This document shows positions 8,655-15,627 of a stretch of 35,714 bases of DNA, one piece after another. Source of the DNA: Saccharibacillus kuerlensis DSM 22868 (GTDB lineage: Bacteria > Bacillota > Bacilli > Paenibacillales > Paenibacillaceae). Both the position numbers and the translations under genes were made by a program. Under the pieces are notes generated by a model. That model made no database searches, was not told the origin of the DNA, and worked only from the letters and a program-made list of their open reading frames with translations. Numbering within the stretch: position 1 is the stretch's first letter; every line of letters begins with the position of its first letter. The stretch covers positions 1 through 35,714 of the forward strand of contig NZ_KB899311.1 of assembly GCF_000378145.1 (NCBI RefSeq), written 5' to 3'.

Positions 8655-8683
8655 ATCATACCACAGAAAACAGCCGCTGTTTA
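8655..8683 (-). promoter_or_regulatory. Sigma-A-like promoter of the kinase/regulator operon
   Basis: Minus strand TAAACA (8678-8683), 17-bp spacer, TATGAT (8655-8660) with an extended -10 TGG in front. It lies about 70 bp before the kinase start and is divergent from, but does not overlap, the tagO promoter. Confidence 0.55.
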
Positions 8684-8711
8684 TTCAAGCTCTTGCCGTA
8701 AGGTATGCGCG

Positions 8712-8740
8712 TTGCGAATTTGGGAAAAGCAGACTATACT
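8712..8740 (+). promoter_or_regulatory. Sigma-A-like promoter of tagO
   Basis: TTGCGA (8712-8717), 17-bp spacer, TATACT (8735-8740), about 60 bp before the tagO ATG. Confidence 0.7.
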
Positions 8741-8800
8741 ACAACAGTGTAAAGCTTTGGCGTATCTTAGGCTGCGCCGCCTGCTCTTAAAGGAGGGTAT

Positions 8801-9760
8801 ATGTATTATTTAGCCGCTTTTCTGCTGTCGTTGGTCATTGCCCTAATTTTGATTCCTATCCTTCGAAAATGGGCCGTTCAGCTTGATTTTGTCGATAAGC
8901 CGCGTCCGGATAACGAGCGGAAGCTGCATAGGGAGCCTATTCCTCTAATGGCAGGAATTGCGCTGTTTGTTGGCTTTGCTGTCACTTATATATTATTTAA
9001 TGGTATGACGCCTACGGAATCCGCAGCCGTACTGGCCGGTTCGCTGATGATTTTGCTCATTGGCCTTGTAGACGATTGGTACAAAGTGAGCCGCCGGGAG
9101 TTCCCCGCACTGCCTAAGCTGATCGTACAACTGCTTGCCGCACTGCTTGTGTATCTGGCAGGCATCCGCTTCTCGGGCTTCACCAATCCGTTCACCGACA
9201 ATTACGTTATGCTGCCTGAATGGCTGCAGCTTGTATTGACGTTGTTATGGATTTTTGGCGTCACTACGGTGATCAACTTCACCGACGGTCTTGATGGCCT
9301 CGCAGGCAGCCTTGTAACGATTTCGGCAGGTACGCTGTTTGTTGTTGCTATTGCCGAGCAGCAGGGCGATTCCGCCATTATGGCTATCAGTCTGGTGGGA
9401 GTCGGCTTGGCTTACTTGAAGTACAACAAGCCGCCCGCCAAAGTCTATATGGGCGACTCCGGCGCGACGTTCCTCGGCTTTATCCTGGCAATTATCGCCT
9501 TGGACGGAGCTTTCAAGCAGGCGACTCTGCTTTCGCTGTTTGTACCGATCCTGGCGCTTGGCGTGCCGATCTTCGATAATATTTTTGTTGTGCTGAAGAG
9601 AATGAAGGACGGCAAGAAAATTTATGAAGCAGATGCTTCCCAGATTCACTACCGGCTTCTGTCCAGCGGATTGAATCCGAAACAAGTACTGCTTGTCCTG
9701 TGTCTGATCAGTGTCTGTCTCAGCTTGTCATCCATCATTCTGCTCCTGCTTCCGATCTGA
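8801..9760 (+). CDS. tagO: Undecaprenyl-phosphate GlcNAc-1-phosphate transferase (MraY family, TagO/WecA-like)
   Basis: 319-residue polytopic membrane enzyme that transfers GlcNAc-1-phosphate from UDP-GlcNAc to undecaprenyl phosphate, the first step of teichoic acid or other wall glycopolymer synthesis. Family motifs are in place: LVDDWYKVSRR with the Mg-binding Asp pair, NFTDGLDGLAG, YMGDSGATFLG, and QIHYRLLSSGL near the C-terminus in the position of the His-rich loop. About 10 hydrophobic segments alternate with these loops. The ATG at 8801 has AAAGGAGGG upstream. It is monocistronic: own promoter and a bidirectional terminator directly after it. It uses UDP-GlcNAc, whose precursors come from GlmS/GlmM encoded later in the window. 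Confidence 0.92.
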   Translation: MYYLAAFLLSLVIALILIPILRKWAVQLDFVDKPRPDNERKLHREPIPLMAGIALFVGFAVTYILFNGMTPTESAAVLAGSLMILLIGLVDDWYKVSRREFPALPKLIVQLLAALLVYLAGIRFSGFTNPFTDNYVMLPEWLQLVLTLLWIFGVTTVINFTDGLDGLAGSLVTISAGTLFVVAIAEQQGDSAIMAISLVGVGLAYLKYNKPPAKVYMGDSGATFLGFILAIIALDGAFKQATLLSLFVPILALGVPIFDNIFVVLKRMKDGKKIYEADASQIHYRLLSSGLNPKQVLLVLCLISVCLSLSSIILLLLPI

Positions 9761-9776
9761 AGGAGCTTATACGCCA

Positions 9777-9823
9777 AAACAACCCTCGCATTCGATCTCT
9801 ATGATCGGATGCGAGGGTTGTTT
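9777..9823. terminator. Bidirectional terminator between tagO and the GNAT gene
   Basis: A 15-bp perfect stem (9777-9791 with 9809-9823) topped by a further 5-bp stem (9793-9797 with 9803-9807). Both outer flanks are T/A rich, so it can serve the convergent genes on either side. Confidence 0.82.
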
Positions 9824-9877
9824 GATACCAGATCCATTTTTCGGCGACTGAGCAGTTATCCCCTCTGCCAGAGCGCT

Positions 9878-10390
9878 TTACTTCCGGTTCATTCGGTAAT
9901 GCAGCAGCACCTGTGGACCGACCGGTCCTTCCTTACGGTGGCCGCGATCTTCAAAGCCGGCCTGTTCATAAATATGAAGCGCCGCTTGATTATGTTGATT
10001 GATGACCAGTACAATCTCATTCATGTCGGGGAAATAATCGCTGACGAACTTTGGAAGCAGATTCATCGCGCGCTTGGCATAACCTTTTCCCTGATCGGGC
10101 AGATTCACAGACAACGAACGTACCAGCATTGCACGCGGCGATTCCGTAATACTTCGGATGCGATCTCCCCGATGGAGAACGAAAAAGCCGACAGGACGTT
10201 TATCCACTAGTATGACGATCGGATGCCGATCCCGGTCTTCCCTGCATAACTGGATCGCCCTAACCGGCAAAGCCGTATACTTTTCTTGTTCGGCGGATAC
10301 CTGGTAGTTTTCAAATAAAGCTTTCTCATATTCCGGACGGAAAAACTTCAACTCCACCTTTGGCTCCGTTCCCTCGGGCATACTGCTCAT
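9878..10390 (-). CDS. GNAT family N-acetyltransferase
   Basis: 170-residue acetyltransferase; transfers acetyl from acetyl-CoA to an unknown amine. Visible GNAT motifs: LVRSLSVNLPDQGKGYAKRA (beta4 and the acetyl-CoA pyrophosphate loop QGKGYA) and NQHNQAALHIYEQAGFEDRG (motif B). I chose the ATG at 10388-10390 (MSSMPEG) because AGGAGG lies eight nt upstream; the open frame extends 34 codons further but that part has no ribosome-binding site and an unlikely composition. It lies 138 bp downstream of ywbE on the same strand. Confidence 0.88.
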   Translation of the reverse strand: MSSMPEGTEPKVELKFFRPEYEKALFENYQVSAEQEKYTALPVRAIQLCREDRDRHPIVILVDKRPVGFFVLHRGDRIRSITESPRAMLVRSLSVNLPDQGKGYAKRAMNLLPKFVSDYFPDMNEIVLVINQHNQAALHIYEQAGFEDRGHRKEGPVGPQVLLHYRMNRK

Positions 10391-10455
10391 CCTTCGTTCC
10401 TCCTGTCTTCGCTCCGGGCAAGCCCGGAAATGCGCGGCGCACCGGGAAGTATTTG

Positions 10456-10474
10456 AAGATGACACCGTCATCTT
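10456..10474. promoter_or_regulatory. Perfect 8-bp inverted repeat upstream of the GNAT gene
   Basis: AAGATGAC and GTCATCTT separated by 3 bp, 66-84 bp before the chosen start. Could be an operator or an RNA hairpin; no regulator can be named. Confidence 0.35.
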
Positions 10475-10528
10475 ACTATTAAACGCGAACATTCCTACTC
10501 TAACCGCCAGTTAGACGTATTCGTGTTC

Positions 10529-10723
10529 TTACTCGACAATCTGCTTGACCCGTCCTACTTGACCGTCTTGAAGGCGGACTTTGATTCCATGCGGATGTGA
10601 CGCGGAATTGGTCAGAATATCTTTAACGACGCCTCTTGTCAGCGCGCCTGTAGATTGGTCTTTCTTAAGTACGATATCGACTGTAATACCCGGCCGAATA
10701 TCGGATCGGTTCTTTCCGTTCAT
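10529..10723 (-). CDS. ywbE: YwbE family protein (DUF2196)
   Basis: 64-residue protein, the usual length for the YwbE family. It reads RPGITVDIVLKKDQSTGALT then RGVVKDILTNSASHPHGIKV, the diagnostic core, and ends with VRLQDGQVGRVKQIVE. Members are small, probably SH3-like beta-barrel proteins of unknown function. The ATG at 10721-10723 is preceded by GAAGGAGTG; the longer open frame upstream lacks a ribosome-binding site. Confidence 0.88.
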   Translation of the reverse strand: MNGKNRSDIRPGITVDIVLKKDQSTGALTRGVVKDILTNSASHPHGIKVRLQDGQVGRVKQIVE

Positions 10724-10754
10724 CGTATTCACTCCTTCTCGATCAGTTCCATCC

Positions 10755-10784
10755 ATCATAGCATACAGTCCTTGAACCGCCCAA
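10755..10784 (-). promoter_or_regulatory. Putative promoter of ywbE
   Basis: Minus strand TTGGGC (10779-10784), 18-bp spacer, extended -10 TGCTATGAT ending at 10755, about 30 bp before the ywbE start. Confidence 0.45.
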
Positions 10785-10786
10785 AT

Positions 10787-10824
10787 GAAAAAAGCCGTTT
10801 GCTGAGAAAGCAAACGGCTTTTTC
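10787..10824 (-). terminator. Rho-independent terminator after the znu remnant
   Basis: Stem 10787-10803 with 10809-10824, loop of five; U run on the minus strand (also usable on plus). It ends the znu pseudogene transcript 60 bp after its last stop. Confidence 0.85.
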
Positions 10825-10884
10825 TACAAGATAGAAAATGATGCAGCACATATCGAAAATGCAGCTAATGGGTTATTTCATTTG

Positions 10885-10971
10885 TTATTCGTTCAGTGCT
10901 GCCTTCAAAGCTTCCAAGTTGCTCCGCATAATCGACAAATAGTCTTCTCCCGCAGCGATCTCTTCTTCCGT
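10885..10971 (-). pseudogene. Remnant of zinc-binding protein gene znuA/adcA (C-terminal tail only)
   Basis: The last 28 codons of the fused open frame read TEEEIAAGEDYLSIMRSNLE followed by ALKAALNE and stop. This is the C-terminal helix pattern of ZnuA/AdcA zinc-binding lipoproteins (family form GLTxEEIAAGxDYLSxMRxN), not of any permease. It is joined in frame to the znuB remnant at the shared residues GL, so most of znuA and the end of znuB were removed by one deletion. Assignment rests on family recall; a profile search would settle it. Confidence 0.7.
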
Positions 10972-11648
10972 CAATCCGCTGAATATTCCTGTTAATCCGA
11001 TCAGAACGGCGATAACGATCGCCGACAGGAAGCCTCCCGCCATACGCAGTGCCAGCGCAGCCGGCAGTACAAGCAGTGCCGATACCAGCAGTACACCGAC
11101 AATCGGCATTGCAGCGGCAACTGTCATACCGGTCAGTACGGCAAAGGCAGTTGATAGAGCCCGAACTGGTACACCGGCGATCCCGGCTGTTTCTCCGTCA
11201 AATGTCAAAGCGTACATGGGACGCCGAAACAATAGGAAAAATAGGATTCTGATCGCGGCGGCTCCTCCGATCAACCAGAGATGCCTTGTGCTGACAGCCA
11301 CAATTGAACCGAATAAATAAGAACTAAAACTTTGTGACAGCGTTCGTCCGAAGCTCATCAATACGATGGCCAGTGCCAATCCCCCGGTCATGATAATGAA
11401 ACCGACACTTCCGCATAAGTGAGGTAAGCATTTCGCAGCCATTCAACCAGCAGCGCTGCAACGACCGCCGCAATAAAGCCTCCGATCGAACCGTTAATGC
11501 CCAGAAGTGTTCCTCCCGCTACGCCGGCCAATAATACATGAGAGAGCGTATCCGCCATCAATACCTGCCGGCGCAGCATCAGATAGACGCCGATCACCGG
11601 CGCAATAATTCCAATCAGCGCCCCGGCCAGAAAAGCGCGCTGCATAAA
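10972..11648 (-). pseudogene. Remnant of zinc ABC transporter permease gene znuB/adcB
   Basis: The remnant encodes most of a ZnuB membrane permease: FMQRAFLAGALIGIIAPVIG, LRRQVLMADTLSHVLLAGVA, then TGGLALAIVLMSF, SYLFGSIVAVS and AAAMPIVGVLLVSALLVLPA. It is disrupted: near 11400 a one-base loss shifts the frame (one frame ends AEVSVSLS-stop, the other resumes VGFIIMTGGLA). The 5' end is fused to znuC at about 11648, without its own start codon, and the 3' end is fused to the znuA tail at about 10972. It cannot give a normal permease. Confidence 0.85.
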
Positions 11649-12079
11649 TTGCTTCTGTCTGCCCGAGAGTTCTCCGATCCGGCGTTTTCTTAGCTCCCAC
11701 ATGCCTACCTGCTCAAGACTGTCATGAACCAACCTTTCCTGCTCCGGCCCGTAGCGCCAAACAAACCCAATCTTGCATGACAGCCTGATCATACCAGTTC
11801 GATGACCCGGCTGGGAAAGCTCGAATTAAATGAAGCGGCATGCTGGGGAACGTAACCAATGATTGGTTTCTCCCCATCGAACGCTTCCTTATTCAGTTCG
11901 ACACTGCCGCTCCAAGGCTTAAGCAGGCCGAGCAGGATTTTAAGCACCGTCGTCTTGGAGGTGCCATTGGGACCTGTAATTCCCAGAAACTCGCCCTTGT
12001 ACACGTCCAGCGATACGTCCTGCACGACTGGCGTATCGCCGTATCCGAACACGACGTCTCGCATGGAAGATAGAATCAC
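11649..12079 (-). pseudogene. Remnant of zinc ABC transporter ATPase gene znuC/adcC
   Basis: Starts at GTG (12077-12079) with AAGGAG eight nt upstream. The N-terminal half is intact, including Walker A GPNGTSKTT (the AdcC-type variant) and the Q-loop YVPQ. After VIELV there is a TGA where TTA (Leu) is expected, then SGCHARLGLFGATG continues in the same frame, then a lost G in a G run shifts the frame to GPEQERLVHDSLEQVGMWEL. The signature reads LSGRQKQ instead of LSGGQ, and the sequence then jumps into znuB: Walker B, the D-loop and the switch His are gone. Non-functional as an ATPase. Confidence 0.88.
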
Positions 12080-12093
12080 GTCAACCGCTCCTT

Positions 12094-12108
12094 ACGTAAT
12101 CATTACGA
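12094..12108. promoter_or_regulatory. Zur box upstream of the znu remnant
   Basis: ACGTAATCATTACGA matches the Bacillus Zur consensus TCGTAATNATTACGA at 14 of 15 positions, with further AT symmetry outside. It abuts the Shine-Dalgarno of the znuC remnant, so bound Zur would block transcription under zinc sufficiency. Confidence 0.82.
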
Positions 12109-12116
12109 TTAAAAAA

Positions 12117-12167
12117 AATACAAAAAATAAAAACCTTGCCGACTACCTTCTGTTCAGTCTGTTCGGC
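12117..12167 (-). terminator. Possible terminator after rpmG
   Basis: A 5-bp stem (GCCGA at 12163-12167 minus strand with TCGGC at 12138-12142) starts right after the rpmG stop and is followed by a long U-rich stretch on the minus strand. Weak stem, so attenuation into the znu remnant is possible. Confidence 0.4.
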
Positions 12168-12317
12168 TTAACGCGTTTCCCGGTGAATCGTGTATTTCTT
12201 AAGGCGCGGACTATACTTCTTCAGTTCCATACGCTCCGGATGGTTACGTTTATTTTTTGTTGTCGTATAATTGCGGTCTCCGCATTCCGTGCAGGCCAGT
12301 GTAATGATCACTCTCAT
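12168..12317 (-). CDS. rpmG: 50S ribosomal protein L33, zinc-limitation (C-minus-like) paralogue
   Basis: 49-residue L33 ([20 protein letters not shown] through [10 protein letters not shown]). The zinc ribbon is half lost: CTEC remains, but the second pair, normally CPxC, is SPRL. It therefore resembles the zinc-independent L33 forms that replace the zinc-binding one when zinc is scarce. The ATG at 12315-12317 has AGGAGGG nine nt upstream; the longer frame is not supported. A Zur-box-like site lies 80 bp upstream, so expression under zinc limitation is expected. The znu remnant follows on the same strand. Confidence 0.92.
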   Translation of the reverse strand: MRVIITLACTECGDRNYTTTKNKRNHPERMELKKYSPRLKKYTIHRETR

Positions 12318-12397
12318 GGTTAAACCCTCCTGTAAATTCGAACACCGAATGATTTCATTAGAAAATAGTTTCATTAAAAATTCGATGTTTGTATTTA

Positions 12398-12412
12398 TCG
12401 TAATATTTACGA
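12398..12412. promoter_or_regulatory. Zur box upstream of rpmG
   Basis: TCGTAATATTTACGA, 14 of 15 to the Bacillus Zur consensus, in the spacer between rpsN and rpmG. Confidence 0.8.
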
Positions 12413-12473
12413 ATAAACAAAGTATAACGGCCTCTTCCCCTATGTCAAGATCGGCAAGCTAGCGTAGGCAGTC

Positions 12474-12743
12474 TTACCAGCTGGATTTGGTTATGCCCGG
12501 AATTTGTCCTTTATGCGCCAATTCTCGGAACATAATGCGGGAAACTTTGAACTTACGCAGGTAGCCGCGCGGACGTCCCGTCATTTCGCAGCGATTTTTA
12601 AGGCGGGTTGGCGAAGAATCGCGCGGCAGCTTTTGCAAAGCCGCGTAATCGCCTTTCTCTTTCAATTCGCGCCGCAGCTCCGCATACTTCGCTACCATTT
12701 CCTGACGCTTTTTCTCTCGTACTACTTTTGACTTCTTGGCCAT
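12474..12743 (-). CDS. rpsN: 30S ribosomal protein S14, zinc-independent long form
   Basis: 89-residue S14, the length of the alternative RpsN2 (YhzA) of Bacillus; the housekeeping zinc form is 61 residues. It has a single Cys ([11 protein letters not shown]) and no CxxC pairs, so it does not need zinc. Conserved parts include [40 protein letters not shown] and the end [11 protein letters not shown]. The ATG at 12741-12743 (MAKKSK) is preceded by GGGAGAG; an in-frame TTG two codons earlier is less likely. It lies ~100 bp downstream of the ZagA-like gene and is probably transcribed from the Zur-controlled promoter there. Confidence 0.95.
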   Translation of the reverse strand: MAKKSKVVREKKRQEMVAKYAELRRELKEKGDYAALQKLPRDSSPTRLKNRCEMTGRPRGYLRKFKVSRIMFRELAHKGQIPGITKSSW

Positions 12744-12785
12744 GTGCAATCTCTCCCTTTTCGCTATATGGTGTTACCCTTGCTG

Positions 12786-12815
12786 TGAATCCGTGAGTGC
12801 TGAGTCCGTGAGTCT
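12786..12815. repeat. 15-bp imperfect tandem duplication
   Basis: TGAATCCGTGAGTGC followed by TGAGTCCGTGAGTCT, 12 of 15 identical, in the spacer between the ZagA-like gene and rpsN. No function evident. Confidence 0.5.
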
Positions 12816-12847
12816 CCGGTTCTGCCCGAACTTACAATTGATCCGAC

Positions 12848-14053
12848 TTACACAACCGCTTCTTCGGCAGCCGCCCAAGGGAGTGGATTATCGAAGTTGG
12901 CCCAGTCCGCTGTCATTTCTTCTTCGTTCAGCAGGCAGGCATCCAGTTCCGCCTCGATATCTTCGCGATCCATGTCAATTCCAATCAGCACAAATTCGTT
13001 GATCCGATCGCCGTTCTGCTCATCCCAACCTTCGGCAAGCTCCGGCTGTTCGGTGAACAATTCCCGGCGCTCGTCTTCCGGCAGACCTACAATCCAGCTT
13101 CCGGCCGGCCCAAATTGAATCGAAGAACCCGCCTGGCTGAAGCTGGCCGCCCAATCCTCCTTGACCGCGATCCACATTAGTCCTTTGGCTCTGACTACTT
13201 CTGCCGGCCACTCTGCCAGTACGTTCGCCAAGCGTTCCGGATGGAAAGGACGTCTTCGGCGATAAACGAACGAGCTAATACTGTACTCTTCGGTTTCCGG
13301 CGTATGCTCTTCTTTTTGCAGCTCGCGAATCCAACCTGGCGCCAAGCTCGCTTTTTCAAAGTCGAACAAGCTCGTATTCAAGATCTCCGCCGGATCGACT
13401 TGACCGCGAACGGTACGGATGATCTTGGCCGAAGGCTGCAGTTTGCGAAGCACGCCCTCCAGCCGCTGCAGTTCTTCCCCTTCGACCAAGTCGCATTTGT
13501 TCAGCAGCAGCACGTCGCACCTTTCAATCTGGTCAATCAGCAGATCCGTTACATCGCGCAGATCGTCGTCTCCGGCCGCCTGTCCTCGCGCCAGAAGACT
13601 TTCGCCGGACTCAAAGTCGTGCCAGAAACGGTAAGCGTCGACAACCGTTACCATGCAGTCCAGACGGGCAGTAGCAGTCAGATCGACTCCCGTATTCTCG
13701 TCCGCATACGTAAACGTCTGTGCGATCGGTACCGGCTCGCTGATTCCGGTCGACTCGATCAGGATATAGTCAAATCGTCCTTCAGCCGCCAGTTTCTCCA
13801 CTTCGCGCAGCAGATCTTCCCGCAGCGTACAGCAGATACAGCCGTTCGACATTTCGACCAGCTTCTCTTCGGTCCGCGACAATCCGGCTTCGCCGGCCAC
13901 AAGATCCGCATCCACATTGATCTCGCTCATATCGTTGACGATGACCGCCACCTTCAGACCCTGACGGTTATGAAGAATATGATTCAATAGAGTCGTTTTC
14001 CCCGATCCCAAGTAACCGCATAAGACGGTAACGGGAATTTTTGTATGTTCCAT
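12848..14053 (-). CDS. zagA: CobW/COG0523 GTP-binding zinc metallochaperone (ZagA/YciC-like)
   Basis: 401-residue G3E GTPase. Walker A CGYLGSGKTTLLNH, the metal-binding CxCC in SNGCICCTLREDLL, ESTGISEP and the guanine-specificity motif NKCDLV are all present; the C-terminal CobW_C domain begins near EYSISSFVYRRRRPFHPERL. ZagA-type proteins deliver zinc to client enzymes when zinc is scarce. The ATG at 14051-14053 is used because GAGGGG precedes it; the upstream GTG adds five residues. A Zur-box-like site lies 21-35 bp upstream, and rpsN and rpmG of zinc-free type follow, so zinc rather than cobalamin is the likely metal context. Confidence 0.93.
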   Translation of the reverse strand: MEHTKIPVTVLCGYLGSGKTTLLNHILHNRQGLKVAVIVNDMSEINVDADLVAGEAGLSRTEEKLVEMSNGCICCTLREDLLREVEKLAAEGRFDYILIESTGISEPVPIAQTFTYADENTGVDLTATARLDCMVTVVDAYRFWHDFESGESLLARGQAAGDDDLRDVTDLLIDQIERCDVLLLNKCDLVEGEELQRLEGVLRKLQPSAKIIRTVRGQVDPAEILNTSLFDFEKASLAPGWIRELQKEEHTPETEEYSISSFVYRRRRPFHPERLANVLAEWPAEVVRAKGLMWIAVKEDWAASFSQAGSSIQFGPAGSWIVGLPEDERRELFTEQPELAEGWDEQNGDRINEFVLIGIDMDREDIEAELDACLLNEEEMTADWANFDNPLPWAAAEEAVV

Positions 14054-14073
14054 TTTACTGCCCCTCACTTAAA

Positions 14074-14088
14074 TAGTAATTATTACGA
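14074..14088. promoter_or_regulatory. Zur box upstream of the ZagA-like gene
   Basis: TAGTAATTATTACGA, 14 of 15 to the Bacillus Zur consensus, flanked by AT-rich sequence that can hold the promoter. Confidence 0.82.
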
Positions 14089-14137
14089 TTAATAAACGAT
14101 ACTATACTCCTTACTTCTGATATCTGTCAATGCTGAT

Positions 14138-14181
14138 GCAAAAAAAGACGAAGAACCGGGATCTACCGGATCTTCGTCTTT
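14138..14181 (-). terminator. Rho-independent terminator after yqkK
   Basis: 16-bp stem with one mismatch (14144-14159 with 14166-14181) followed by a U run on the minus strand. Confidence 0.82.
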
Positions 14182-14250
14182 ACTGGTTGCTCGCCATATA
14201 CGCAGGTTAATCTCTTGAGTTTGCAGGCCTGCTCCTGCTGCCGCGCATCT

Positions 14251-14511
14251 TCAATCGTATTTGCTCGTTTTTTTGCCTTCGCTTTGGCTCAGCAAATATT
14301 CAAAGTCATTTTCCAGACGCTTGCGCTCAGCCTTTTTCGCTTCCGCAGTCATCCTCAATTCTTCCTGACGCCGTTCTTCTTCAGTCGCTTTGAGTTCGTT
14401 CGCTTGAGCCTGCAGCTTCGCCAGCACTTCAGGATTGAGCATATCTTTCAGCGTCGCCGGCTTGTCTGAAGCGGCCGGACGGGCATTTTGTTGTTTTTTC
14501 TTGGCAGCCAT
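14251..14511 (-). CDS. yqkK: DUF3886 (YqkK) family protein
   Basis: 86-residue, strongly charged protein, probably a single long coiled helix: MAAKKKQQN, then ATLKDMLNPEVLAKLQAQAN, a Glu/Arg/Lys-rich middle, and the tail ENDFEYLLSQSEGKKTSKYD. The TLKDML and the FEYLL-type motif near the end match the YqkK/DUF3886 family; function unknown. The ATG at 14509-14511 has AGGGAGGG upstream. A -10-like TATAAT (14564-14569, minus strand) lies 52 bp upstream, and a cluster of DnaA-box-like sequences begins ~45 bp behind it. Confidence 0.82.
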   Translation of the reverse strand: MAAKKKQQNARPAASDKPATLKDMLNPEVLAKLQAQANELKATEEERRQEELRMTAEAKKAERKRLENDFEYLLSQSEGKKTSKYD

Positions 14512-14612
14512 TTGCGTTCCCTCCCTTTCCTTAAGGCTTCCTTACCTAGAAACCTTCTTCTCTATTATAAAACGGATGCAATAGGAAAGGAACCTGAAAG
14601 AAAGGAAGGGGT

Positions 14613-14693
14613 TGTGTATAACTAGAGGATTATTCACAAGTTATTCTACCCTTATTCACATAGTTATCCCCAAAAAAACGCGCGTTATCCCCA
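14613..14693. promoter_or_regulatory. Cluster of DnaA-box-like sequences
   Basis: Three perfect matches to TTATNCACA: 14613-14621 (TTATACACA on minus), 14630-14638 and 14652-14660 (TTATTCACA on plus), plus two TTATCCCCA one-mismatch sites (14664-14672 and 14685-14693). A further TTATCCATCCACA is near 14734. Five sites in 81 bp, four of them in one orientation and spaced 22, 12 and 21 bp, is far above chance. Such clusters titrate DnaA or regulate nearby genes. No origin genes are adjacent. Confidence 0.6.
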
Positions 14694-14754
14694 ACCTGTT
14701 GAAATCTTTCACATTTTCTTCACATAAAGGGCTTTATCCATCCACATTCTTCCG

Positions 14755-15522
14755 TTAGCCCGTATGGTGTTTACCGTGTATCTCTTTTAAGTCACCGATT
14801 GGGTCATGTGTAGGAAAATACTCAATTCCGACGTAGCCGTCGTAGTTCGTTTGTTTAATTGCATCGAATATACGGTCATAATTCAGTTCTCCCGCAAAAA
14901 GCTCGTTTCTTCCCGGTACGCCGGCAGCTTGAATATGGCCGATACGGTGAATCCAGTTCTGCATGCGGGCAATCACGTTGCCTTCCATGATTTGAACATG
15001 ATAGAAATCATAGCAGACTTTGACGAGCGGGTGATCGACTTCTTCGACGATCTGAAATGCTTCTTCCGATTTGTTTAAAAAGTATCCGGACAATTCCTTA
15101 TCGCGTATCGTGTTCATCGGCTCGATTGCCACGGTTACGTTGTGTTTTTCAAGGAGAGGAACTGCAGCTTTAAGCCCTTCTATCAAACTTTCCCGCATCT
15201 CGTTTCGGCTCTTCCCCTCCACTTCGAAGCCTACACTCTGCACCATTGTTGGAGCCCCGAGAAAAACTGCAGCTTCCGCTGCCCTTTCCACTTCCTCCAG
15301 CGCCTCCGTTCTTCCCTCCGGTTCAAGCATTGTTTCCGTTAACAGTACAATCGAAGCGACATCCATTCTGAACTCTTGGCACATGTCCTTGATCCGCTGT
15401 AAATCCTTATCCGCCCAAGACCAGAATTCGATTGCTTTCGCTCCCATGTCATGAAGAATAGGGAGAGCCTCATAGATACTGCGTCCGTCAAAAAGAGTCT
15501 CGGTGTTATAGGAAAGTTTCAT
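14755..15522 (-). CDS. Hydroxypyruvate isomerase-like TIM-barrel sugar isomerase
   Basis: 255-residue member of the xylose-isomerase-like TIM-barrel superfamily. Motifs follow the hydroxypyruvate isomerase (Hyi) pattern: VAIEPMNT with the metal-binding Glu, YDFYHVQIMEGN, RIGHIQAAGVPGRNEL and GYVGIEYFPT with the second catalytic Glu. Hyi converts hydroxypyruvate to tartronate semialdehyde; related proteins act on other sugars such as tagaturonate or inositol intermediates, so the substrate is not certain. The ATG at 15520-15522 (MKLSYNTE) follows AAGGGAG; the extra 15 residues of the open frame are not supported. It appears to stand alone. Confidence 0.85.
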   Translation of the reverse strand: MKLSYNTETLFDGRSIYEALPILHDMGAKAIEFWSWADKDLQRIKDMCQEFRMDVASIVLLTETMLEPEGRTEALEEVERAAEAAVFLGAPTMVQSVGFEVEGKSRNEMRESLIEGLKAAVPLLEKHNVTVAIEPMNTIRDKELSGYFLNKSEEAFQIVEEVDHPLVKVCYDFYHVQIMEGNVIARMQNWIHRIGHIQAAGVPGRNELFAGELNYDRIFDAIKQTNYDGYVGIEYFPTHDPIGDLKEIHGKHHTG

Positions 15523-15627
15523 AAGTATGGCTCCCTTCATTGGATTGATGGAATAAATGTGCGACAAACGCTTTTATGTTCAAATTCTATCCACCTTTAT
15601 CTCAAACGAATCAGGGACAATGTCAGA

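Noticed and set aside
10391-10492. N-terminal extension of the GNAT protein
   Set aside because: AGGAGG eight nt before the ATG at 10390 fixes the start; the extension crosses the inverted repeat.
12786-12815. Short tandem duplication as a CRISPR-like or regulatory array
   Set aside because: Only two imperfect 15-bp copies without spacers.
14613-14693. Chromosomal oriC
   Set aside because: No dnaA, dnaN or other origin genes in the window; box cluster alone is not enough.
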